From Methylomarinum sp. Ch1-1 (GTDB lineage Bacteria > Pseudomonadota > Gammaproteobacteria > Methylococcales > Methylomonadaceae): 64,000 nt of DNA. Location: positions 2,692,501 to 2,756,500 of the forward strand of contig NZ_CP157743.1 in assembly GCF_030717995.2 (NCBI RefSeq), given 5' to 3'. Under the pieces are notes generated by a model. It did not search any database. It saw only the letters and a program-made list of their open reading frames with translations, and was not told the origin of the DNA. The translations under genes and the position numbers were made by a program. Below, piece by piece: positions 17,421 to 24,482 of this stretch. How positions within the stretch are numbered: the stretch's first letter is position 1; the number at the start of each line of letters is the position of its first letter.

Positions 17421-17873
17421 ATGCACTGGTTTGAATCACAGTTAACCGCATTGGACCAATTAGCGGCGGACTATCTGAACTCTCAACGACAAACCTCAGA
17501 AGATATTATCAGGACCAGCGAAGATCTTCGCATTAAACGCCGCCGTTTTATCGATGCGCTGCAGAAATTGGTCGATAATATTATGGAAATCAAGGGTATA
17601 AGCGCCTGCGCGGCTTATCATGAAGGCTTGGTGTTGGTCAGTTCCGGCCGGATGCCCAATATTGATGCCTTGGGCGCTTTGGGCGCGATGATTCAGGAAA
17701 GTGTCGGCGTGGCGCGAAAAGGGGCCGCGATATTGAATTTGGGAGACATTGAACAGATCCTGATTATCGGCTCAACCGATAAAGTCGCCATGTTAAATGT
17801 CGGCCCGATTGTCCTTTGCATTGCCTGTCCCAAAGGTGTCAACCTGGCCTCGGCATTGAGCCGGCGAAAATAA
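17421..17873 (+). CDS. Roadblock/LC7 domain protein 2
   Basis: 150 residues: a charged helical N-terminal extension (about 1-45, likely coiled coil), then a Roadblock/LC7 domain (IKGISACAAYHEGLVLVSSG, IEQILIIGSTDKVAML). It probably pairs with the preceding Roadblock protein. It starts 22 bases after that stop. No function is assigned beyond a regulatory platform. Confidence 0.78.
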   Translation: MHWFESQLTALDQLAADYLNSQRQTSEDIIRTSEDLRIKRRRFIDALQKLVDNIMEIKGISACAAYHEGLVLVSSGRMPNIDALGALGAMIQESVGVARKGAAILNLGDIEQILIIGSTDKVAMLNVGPIVLCIACPKGVNLASALSRRK

Positions 17874-17898
17874 GCGAAGGATTTTATGTTCGGACGGC

Positions 17899-17980
17899 CA
17901 TGTCGTTCAATTTTCGATTATTGATGCTATACGGACCGGGTTCGATTCGCTTGACGCAATCGGACGGCTCCATTATCAAA
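17899..17980 (+). pseudogene. Short open frame cut by the IS4-family insertion
   Basis: The frame MSFNFRLLMLYGPGSIRLTQ... runs into the insertion at 17980/17981, and after the far target repeat it reads only antisense to the cpgs-like gene. It may be the start of a fifth gene of the Roadblock operon destroyed by the IS. It is too short to recognise. Confidence 0.3.
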
Positions 17981-19537
17981 CTGAAGTTTCCCAATTTTTT
18001 GAGGGCAAGGAATATCAGGTAATGCTAATATTCAGCTTAAACATTAGCCGGCTCTAATATTGATTGTTAGGCTATGCCGAATCTCATTAAAAACAATAGC
18101 TTATGGGTGAATGAGGTCGCCTTTTGTAGTATAATATTGGTTTCTAAATCATTGATTACACAAACAAAAGGGCCTCATTCATGTTCATTTTACGCGATCT
18201 TCTCCGCCCTCTCCAAGCCCATTTTTCCGAGACTGATCTGGGACGGGAGCGAGCTTCTTTGTTTGTCTACACGCTGCTCGCCGTGATTGTTCCGTTTACC
18301 TCATCGATGTCGTCTAATTTATGGCGGGCCTTGGAGACTTTGTTCGGGATCGAGATTAAGCAAAAGCGGTTCTATACCTTCATGGCTTCGTCGACACTGC
18401 CCTGGGAAAGGCTTTGGACGACGCTGTGGGATTGATTCCGTCCCCACGACCGATGGCCGCTTATTGATTGGCTTGGACGATTTTATCAACCTCAAAGTGG
18501 GTCAACACATTTTCGGCTGCGCGTCGATTTTCGATCATGCCGCCAAAGCGAATCAAAGCCGTTACCCTGGGCGCAAAATGTGGTGTCGATCGGCTTACTG
18601 AAGCAGGTCAAAGGTCGTTGGGCCTGTTTGTTTTGGGCTTTCGTTTTACTTACCCCGTCACATGATCGCCGAACAAAAGGAAACCGCCAAAATCAAAGGC
18701 CAAGTCGCGCCGTTTCAAAGCAAACTCACGCAAGCGGCGGAATTGCTAATCGCCGTCGCCGGTCACTTTGCTTCGACACCAATGCTGGCGGTCACCGACA
18801 GCTGGTTTGGGAATCAGGGTTATGGAAGCCGGTGCGCCAAACGGTAGGCGAACGTTTTCACCTGTTATCCCGATTGCGCAGCAACCAGGTGCTCTATGCG
18901 CTCCCCGACGCCCGGTCCGCCGATGCCAAGACACGCGGACGCCCCGTAAATACGGCCAGCGTCTGGGGACCGTGACCGACCGAGCGCACGCGCTCCGGCA
19001 GCAAACTGCTGCCTATCAGGTTAACCTGTATGGCAAAGTACGCGAAGTACTGGCGGTTGAGAAAACCGTCATGCTGAAGACCTTAAAATGCCCCATCAAG
19101 GTCGTGTGGTGTTTCGTAAAACCCAGTGGGTCGCCTTGTTTACGACCGATCTCGACTTGTCGGTCACCCAGGTCATCGAATATTATGGCGCTCGCTGGAA
19201 GATCGAGTCCGGCTTTAAAGAACTCAAGCAAGACATTGGCAGTCAAAAATGCCAGAGCCGGAATGCCCAGGCCGTGATAAACCACCTGCATTTCTGTATG
19301 ATGGCCACCACGGTCACCTGGATGTACGCCGATCGCATCAAAGCGGATCCGCAACGTCGGCACAAGGTCAAGGGGCGGACGAGTTTCGCCTTTTCCGATG
19401 TCCGGCGCCTCATCGCCGAAGCCTCACTGAGTGAAGATTTTGATAGGCTTTGCCATAAACCCACCAATCCCATGAAAAATTCGCTGGTCGCGGTGTTGTT
19501 ACGCATGGTGGCTTGAGGCGTTTTTAGGAAACTTCAG
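17981..19537 (+). mobile_element. IS4-family insertion sequence, decayed, with intact ends
   Basis: The terminal inverted repeats are CTGAAGTTTCC (17981-17991) and GGAAACTTCAG (19527-19537). They are flanked by a perfect 8-bp direct repeat TTATCAAA at 17973-17980 and 19538-19545. The total length is 1557 bp. The transposase inside is broken by frameshifts, but the ends and target duplication are still exact. A similar lone end sits at 42718-42732. Confidence 0.88.
18181..19516 (+). pseudogene. IS4-family DDE transposase, frameshifted
   Basis: The start (MFILRDLLRPLQAHFSETDL) and end are recognisable, but the frame changes several times (near 18434, about 18590-18660, 18840-18960 and 19080). 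The C-terminal fragment carries the IS4 YREK signature Y-x2-R-x3-E-x6-K (YGARWKIESGFKELK) around the catalytic Glu. The gene cannot make a full transposase, so the copy is immobile unless helped in trans. Confidence 0.85.
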
Positions 19538-19570
19538 TTATCAAACTAAAGCCTGTAAAATGTTCAGGAA

Positions 19571-20914
19571 TTATCCGAGTCGCTTTTCCCGGAGGAAAGT
19601 CTCGAGCAAACGAGCTAACGAAGGTTCGCCGACTTCGGCAAATCGATAGCTGACCCGCCGCACCGGCTTGTTGATCTTTATCAATGCGGCCAAATCACAT
19701 GGCGTCGCCGCGACAACGACGTCGACATCGGCTTGGTTGATCGTCTCGCGCAAGGCCTGCAATTGTTCCGGATGATAACCCATCGCGGGCAATACCTTGC
19801 CGATATGCGGATAGGTGCTGTATACCTGAGCAATTTGCTCGACCGCCAGGGCGCGAGGGTCGACGATCTCGCCGGCCTGAGCCTGGATCGCGGCGACATA
19901 GCCGGCGCCATAGGGCATGCCGCCGTGGGTGATGGTCGGGCCGTCCTCGACCACCAGTACCCGCTTGCCGCGTATCGATTCCGGGTTTTGCAACTGCACC
20001 ACCGATGCGCCGCGTACGATGGGCGCGCTTGGATTGAGCCGGCGCGCCGCTTCGGCGGCGTTTTGAATATTCTCGTCGGAGGCCGAATTGACCTTGTTGA
20101 TCAAGACGATATCGGCCATGCGCAAGACCGCTTCGCCGGGGTGATGGCTGCTCTCGTTGCCGGGGCGCAAGGGATCGACCAGCACGATATGCAAGTCGGG
20201 GCGTATGAAGGAAAAATCGTTATTGCCGCCGTCCCAGAGAATCACGTCGGCTTCCTGTTCCGCCTGGGCCAAAATTCGAGCGTAATCGACGCCGGCGTAC
20301 ACTATGTTGCCCAATTCCAGATGCGGTTCATATTCCTCGCGTTCCTCGATGCTACATTCGGCGGCATCCAGATCGGCCCGGGACGCGAAGCGCTGCACAG
20401 CCTGCCGCTCAAGATCGCCGTAAGGCATCGGATGGCGAATCACCGCGACGTTAAGCCCATGCTGCTTAAGCAGGCCCGCCAGCCATTGCGTCGTTTGCGA
20501 TTTGCCGCAGCCGGTACGCACGGCGCAGCAGGCGACCACCGGAACGTTCGCCGTCAGCATCGTGCGCTCCGGCCCCATCAGCACAAAATCGGCGCCGGCC
20601 GCCAACACGACCGAAGCCTTATGCATCACTTCGACATGGGGGAGGTCGCTGTAGGCGAACACGACCTGATCGACTCTTCGTTCCCGGCACAACGTCGACA
20701 ATTCACTTTCCTCGACGATCTCAATGCCGTCCGGATAAAGCGGGCCGGCCAGCGAGGGCGGATAGCGGCGGCCGGCGATATCCGGGATCTGCGCGCCGGT
20801 GAAGGCGACCACCTCGCAGTCTGCGTCGTCGCGATAGGCCATGTTGAAATTATGAAAATCGCGCCCGGCCGCCCCCATGATGACGATACGCCGTCTGTCT
20901 GTTGTCTTTGCCAT
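19571..20914 (-). CDS. Cyclic 2,3-diphosphoglycerate synthetase-like P-loop protein
   Basis: 447 residues. The N-terminus is a Rossmann-like segment (RRIVIMGAAGRDFHNFN). A P-loop GCGKS lies at about 135-139 (VACCAVRTGCGKSQTT), followed by DVILWDGGNNDF, DPLRPGNE and a late VLVVEDGPTITHGGMPYGAG block. This is the family annotated as cyclic 2,3-diphosphoglycerate synthetase from methanogens. In bacteria without that osmolyte its role is unknown, and family members are often found near arginine/carbamoyl-phosphate genes, as here at about 7.5 kb. It appears intact. Its stop lies only 25 bases from the IS target repeat. Confidence 0.75.
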   Translation of the reverse strand: MAKTTDRRRIVIMGAAGRDFHNFNMAYRDDADCEVVAFTGAQIPDIAGRRYPPSLAGPLYPDGIEIVEESELSTLCRERRVDQVVFAYSDLPHVEVMHKASVVLAAGADFVLMGPERTMLTANVPVVACCAVRTGCGKSQTTQWLAGLLKQHGLNVAVIRHPMPYGDLERQAVQRFASRADLDAAECSIEEREEYEPHLELGNIVYAGVDYARILAQAEQEADVILWDGGNNDFSFIRPDLHIVLVDPLRPGNESSHHPGEAVLRMADIVLINKVNSASDENIQNAAEAARRLNPSAPIVRGASVVQLQNPESIRGKRVLVVEDGPTITHGGMPYGAGYVAAIQAQAGEIVDPRALAVEQIAQVYSTYPHIGKVLPAMGYHPEQLQALRETINQADVDVVVAATPCDLAALIKINKPVRRVSYRFAEVGEPSLARLLETFLREKRLG

Positions 20915-20947
20915 CTGCTTTCGCCTCGTTAATTTGATTTTCGGAAT

Positions 20948-20990
20948 GCAAAAGCTTTAGCTTTTGCCTAAAAAGCTAAAGCTTTTTTAC
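20948..20990. promoter_or_regulatory. Strong palindrome upstream of the cpgs-like gene
   Basis: AAAAGCTTTAGCTTTT-GCCT-AAAAAGCTAAAGCTTTTTT forms a long hairpin, and each arm is itself nearly palindromic. It lies 34 bases upstream of the minus-strand start. It could be an operator, an attenuator or the terminator of a lost plus-strand gene. Confidence 0.4.
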
Positions 20991-21256
20991 TCCAATATCG
21001 TAATACGCTCCCATTCGGATGCCCATAATTATTAGCAAGTAGCCACGAATCCCGGATTTCGCTACGCTGCATCCGGGCTACGGTATCTGCACCGGGTAGC
21101 TCAGGGTGCGCGCGAATGTTCCCTGACAATTCAGATGATGATGTCTATCGAGATAAACATGCAAAACACGGCGCTTGAACGGCCGCGCCGATTTCATATT
21201 TATCGATTAACTGTGTAGAATGCTGCCAGCTTATAAAATTGATTTTTCTAATAAAC
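20991..21256. other. Intergenic: REP-like repeat, type-A hairpin, copy of the sspB leader
   Basis: It contains a short repeat around 21045-21080 (CCCGGATTTCGCTACGCTGCATCCGGG) and a degenerate type-A hairpin at about 21100-21127. About 85 bp up to 21256 (TTATCGATTAACTGTGTAGAATGCTGCC and on) closely match the leader of sspB at about 23475-23546. Confidence 0.6.
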
Positions 21257-21388
21257 ATGGACAGCCTATTCATTTCCAAGAATGTCAATATTTCAGTGAG
21301 TCTGATTAATAACCTGTGTGATGCTGACGCTTGCTATTTTGGAGCAGATGAAAAACCAGTATTACGCAGGTACGAAATAATTTATTAA
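21257..21388 (+). pseudogene. Small chimeric ORF starting like sspB
   Basis: 43 codons from ATGGACAGCCTA, the same start (MDSL) and leader as sspB at 23547, then unrelated sequence to a stop. It looks like the stump of a second sspB copy fused to other DNA. Translation is possible but a function is unlikely. Confidence 0.45.
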
Positions 21389-21425
21389 GCCATACTTTGA
21401 GTAGCGAAATGCTTTAACTAGAACC

Positions 21426-21734
21426 ATGCGATTGACACACATCCAAAAACAAGTCATCTGTGAAAGCGCCGTAAAATACTTTGGCGCGGATGCCCATGTG
21501 TGGTTATTTGGCTCCCGAGTAGACGATGAGAGCAAAGGGGGCGATATCGACCTCTATATCGAATCGCAGAGTCAGGATGCCGCTGGACTGATAACGGCTA
21601 AGTTGCAGTTCTTACGCGAATGCCATAAAAAAATCGGTGAGCAAAAGATCGATGTCGTTTTGCGTAGAGCCGGACAATCGCTTGATTTGCCGATCTATCG
21701 GATCGCAAGGCAAACCGGAGTGTTATTGCAATAA
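21426..21734 (+). CDS. MNT-type nucleotidyltransferase (antitoxin of HEPN/MNT pair)
   Basis: 102 residues of the minimal nucleotidyltransferase fold with the GS...DxD active site (FGSRVDD about 28-34, GGDIDLYIE with Asp 40 and 42). In HEPN/MNT modules the MNT protein inactivates the HEPN toxin by adding nucleotides. The stop codon overlaps the next start (TAATGG), so the two are coupled. It sits in the slot between an sspB stump and an sspD stump. Confidence 0.88.
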   Translation: MRLTHIQKQVICESAVKYFGADAHVWLFGSRVDDESKGGDIDLYIESQSQDAAGLITAKLQFLRECHKKIGEQKIDVVLRRAGQSLDLPIYRIARQTGVLLQ

Positions 21735-22198
21735 TGGAAACGATTACTGAAGTATTGAAACTATGCGACCGACATGCCGACCGTCTACAGTGGGCTATGG
21801 CGGAGTTACAATCTCATTTGCCTTTTTCGGCGGAAAAATTATCGTGCTTGACTAATGTCGAGATCGCCATACTCGACCAATTCTCTACCCGTTTTGGCAA
21901 ATTGCATGATTTGATGGGGGCAAAGTTATTCCCCGTCATACTCGAACTCACCAAAGAACCAGGCGATCTGAGAGCCTTTATCGATAAACTTTATCGGCTA
22001 GAGAAAATAGGCGCGATTCCTTCGGCCGATGATTGGTTGTTGATGCGAGAAATTAGAAATGCCTTCTCACACGACTATCCCGATGACCCCGATTTACAAG
22101 CGGAAATATTGAATAAGGCATTTGAACTGGCGGCACAACTGCTTGAGGTGCTCGAAAAGGTGAGCGTATTTATTGCCCCCTATATCCATAAACCGTAA
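21734..22198 (+). CDS. HEPN-domain toxin (HepT-like)
   Basis: 154 residues, all-helical. The HEPN RNase motif Rx4H appears as RNAFSHDYP (Arg 108, His 113). In such pairs the HEPN protein is the ribonuclease toxin and the MNT partner the antitoxin. It overlaps the MNT gene by one base. The protein appears intact, unlike the sspD stump right behind it. Confidence 0.82.
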   Translation: METITEVLKLCDRHADRLQWAMAELQSHLPFSAEKLSCLTNVEIAILDQFSTRFGKLHDLMGAKLFPVILELTKEPGDLRAFIDKLYRLEKIGAIPSADDWLLMREIRNAFSHDYPDDPDLQAEILNKAFELAAQLLEVLEKVSVFIAPYIHKP

Positions 22199-22233
22199 CC
22201 GGTTACCTTTTTGAATTTTAGAGATCAAAAATT

Positions 22234-22282
22234 ATGAGCGAACAAAAAAAGTAAGGCATTTGCTTGGCTTGTCCGCAGGAAG
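22234..22282 (+). pseudogene. 5' stump of a second sspD gene
   Basis: The stump reads MSEQKK, then a one-base loss in the A-run shifts the frame. The following bases match the sspD start at 28730 (…GTAAGGCATTTGCTTGGCTTGTCCG versus GTAAGACATTTGCTTGGTTTGTCCG). Homology ends at the P-loop codons, where transposase sequence begins. It is a relic of a paralogous ssp operon. Confidence 0.75.
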
Positions 22283-22840
22283 ATGCCGCTAGGCATTGGC
22301 ATTTTGATACGCATCATAAATGGAAACACCGGGTTTACTGTTTTGGAAAGCAACCAGTTGGTTTCCGTGGAAAAAGGGTCCTGGGTTCAAGCTCAACAGT
22401 TGGGCATTCCAGGAGATGGTTTAAGGGTCTGGCTCAAGAATTTCGGTTATGGCAAAGTCTTTCGGACGCAGTTAAAAGACCAACTGCGCCATTATATCTG
22501 TGCTTTATCCGACGATGAGCAGACCGCTACCTTTGATCGCAAGGCCTTTAACGAACAACATGACCGACCTTAGCAGATTGAGCAATATCACCGTGCGATT
22601 AAGCAGGTCTGCAACATAGAGCGTTTCCAAGTTCGCAGTAAAGGGGCTATCAATAATCATCTTTTCGCGGCGATTTGTGGTTTTGTACAACGACAGAAAC
22701 TCAGCTTCGCGACAGTCATTAACAACTGCTACGGCGTACAACGGAATTTATTCAAGGAAGTCATCGCCTCTTTCATCGAGAATATTGTGCCAACTATCAA
22801 ACATTTAAACCCTGAATTTCATCCGGTCGTCAATGCGTAA
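22283..22840 (+). pseudogene. Transposase relic (DDE type, N-terminally truncated, internal stop)
   Basis: One frame runs from 22283 to the TAA at 22838-22840, with an amber stop at 22571-22573. The C-terminal part (IEQYHRAIKQVCNIERFQV, VRSKGAINNHLFAAICGF) is a typical transposase tail with the catalytic Glu in IEQYHR. The N-terminal half is missing. Its two edges meet the sspD stump and the WYL regulator remnant, so this element or its rearrangement destroyed both. The family is uncertain (IS701/IS4-like). Confidence 0.7.
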
Positions 22841-22842
22841 CT

Positions 22843-23181
22843 TCTAAAGATAGCCGAAACAAGCAAGGTTTTGATCTTGCAGAATTCGCCAAAAATCAGG
22901 CCCATTTCGGTGTCGGTGACATTATTCCATTTCAGGCCCGAGTCTGCGATCACTTGGCAGCCATTTTGGCGGAAACGGCGTTAAGCGAATCACAGCAATT
23001 GACGGAGTCAACTGATCCAGGCTTCAAGGTGGTAAGTGCGAACCTCCCTAATAATTGGCAGCTTCGATGGTGGGTATTAGGGGAAGGAGAGCGCATTGAA
23101 TTGTTAAAACCGGAAGAATTGCGCGAGGAAATAGCGCGTACGCTCAGGGAAGCCGGACAATATTATACGACCGTGACATAA
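22843..23181 (+). pseudogene. WYL-domain transcriptional regulator, C-terminal remnant
   Basis: About 112 codons: QGFDLAEFAKNQAHFGVGD..., then WWVLGEGERIELLKPEELRE. This is the C-terminal extension (WCX) typical of WYL-domain HTH regulators. The DNA-binding and WYL parts are gone, replaced by the transposase relic. WYL/BrxR/CapW-type regulators commonly repress defence operons. Its position 366 bp ahead of sspB suggests it was the former regulator of this operon. Confidence 0.72.
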
Positions 23182-23193
23182 ATTGTTAAGGCT

Positions 23194-23221
23194 AGGGTAT
23201 AGGGTATAGGGTATAGGGTAT
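23194..23221. repeat. Four tandem copies of AGGGTAT
   Basis: A perfect 4 x 7-bp microsatellite directly after the WYL remnant. It is prone to slippage. Confidence 0.9.
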
Positions 23222-23279
23222 TCATCAATGAATAAATGGCGTTTTTCAGATCACTGATGTTAATAAAGTTTGTTGAAAC

Positions 23280-23435
23280 GTAACTATTCAGTATCTTTCA
23301 GGGCTTAGGCAGTAGGTCATTGATTTCTCGGGACGCGTGAATACATCCCTGTAAGCTCAGACTGCAACGTCCTGTTGCAGACAGCCCGGTAAATCAATAA
23401 CCTACTCCCTTTGATAAAACTACGCTGAATAATTA
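23280..23435. repeat. Palindromic MITE-like element, left copy
   Basis: The ends are GTAACTATTCAG and CTGAATAATTAC. The inner part is a long imperfect inverted repeat around GCAACGTCCTGTTGC. It is 156 bp. A second copy in the same orientation lies at 52792-52948. It occupies the region just before the sspB leader. Confidence 0.82.
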
Positions 23436-23546
23436 CGTTGAGACAAACATGCTGAACACCGAGCTTGAATGGACCTGTTGATTTTATATTTACCGATTAA
23501 CTGTGTAGAATGCTGCCAGCTTATAAAATTGAATTTTCAAATTAAT

Positions 23547-24482
23547 ATGGACAGCCTAATCAGACCTCTCATTCCCAATAAGGCCGCTTTTGGACGTCAC
23601 GAAACTTTTTCCCTTCGCTATAGCTGGCTGACAAAAGGATTTCAAGCGTTTCAACACGATAACAAAATTTTTACTTCCGATGAAGCTACTGTCAGGCTGG
23701 GTGTCGGAAAAAACATGGTGAATTCGATTCGTTATTGGTTACGCGCAACACAAATATTGGAGACCAAACCGGAAGGGCTACAAACAACAGAAATCGGAAA
23801 AGCGATTTTTTCGGAACATGGATGGGACCCCTATCTTGAAGACGAAGCGACACTTTGGTTAATCCATTGGCTGGTTTGTTCAAACGCCGAATTGGCAACA
23901 GCCTGGTTCTGGTTTTTCAATTGTTTTCACAAATCGGAATTTACTGTCGATGAAGCGGCAAATGCGCTGGTCGAATTTGTGAATCAAAATTTGACCGGAA
24001 AACATTCGGAAAGAACCGTCAAACATGAAATAAACCTCATATTGAGGATGTATAGTCAAACAAGATCAATGGCTAAACTGGATCTGGAAGATGTCTTAGA
24101 TGTTCCGTTGGTTTCTTTACGGTTAATATCCCTAGGAGGTACGACGCAACATTACATATCTCGTCCGGAACGTCGCCAGAATTTACCCTTAGATGTGATC
24201 GGTTTCGCAGTGAATGAAGTTTTTAATCAGCGGAAAGTCTCCTCACTGCCTATTGCCGATTTAATGTATGGTGAAAAACACGGAATTGCCATTGGCAGCG
24301 CCTTTCGCTTAACTGAAGGTGAATTACTTTCTAAGTTGGAAGACTTAATTAAACGATATCCTGGAATTTTCAATATCAATGAAACAGCGGGGATTAATCA
24401 GTTATTTCGCGACAAAGATGACGTCGAGTCGTTAAGTTTTTTACGCCATCACTATGAAAGTAGGGAAGGAATTTACGCATAA
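23547..24482 (+). CDS. sspB: SspB-like DUF4007 protein of DNA phosphorothioation system
   Basis: 311 residues from the ATG at 23547 (MDSLIRPL); the frame extends upstream to 23469, but the homologous copy at 21257 supports this start. DUF4007 is visible as FGRHETFSLRYSWLTKGFQ (about 14-32), then AAs of a winged-helix-like fold with WFWFFNCFHKSEF. In the single-strand phosphorothioation (Ssp) system, the SspB protein, recalled as DUF4007, nicks DNA so that sulfur can be inserted into the backbone. Its stop overlaps the start of the large ATPase gene (TAATG). The base composition is clearly AT-richer than the flanking chromosome. Confidence 0.8.
   Translation: MDSLIRPLIPNKAAFGRHETFSLRYSWLTKGFQAFQHDNKIFTSDEATVRLGVGKNMVNSIRYWLRATQILETKPEGLQTTEIGKAIFSEHGWDPYLEDEATLWLIHWLVCSNAELATAWFWFFNCFHKSEFTVDEAANALVEFVNQNLTGKHSERTVKHEINLILRMYSQTRSMAKLDLEDVLDVPLVSLRLISLGGTTQHYISRPERRQNLPLDVIGFAVNEVFNQRKVSSLPIADLMYGEKHGIAIGSAFRLTEGELLSKLEDLIKRYPGIFNINETAGINQLFRDKDDVESLSFLRHHYESREGIYA

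Noticed and set aside
18181-19516. Several separate small genes
   Set aside because: They are consecutive frameshifted pieces of one IS4-family transposase inside a single element with matched ends.
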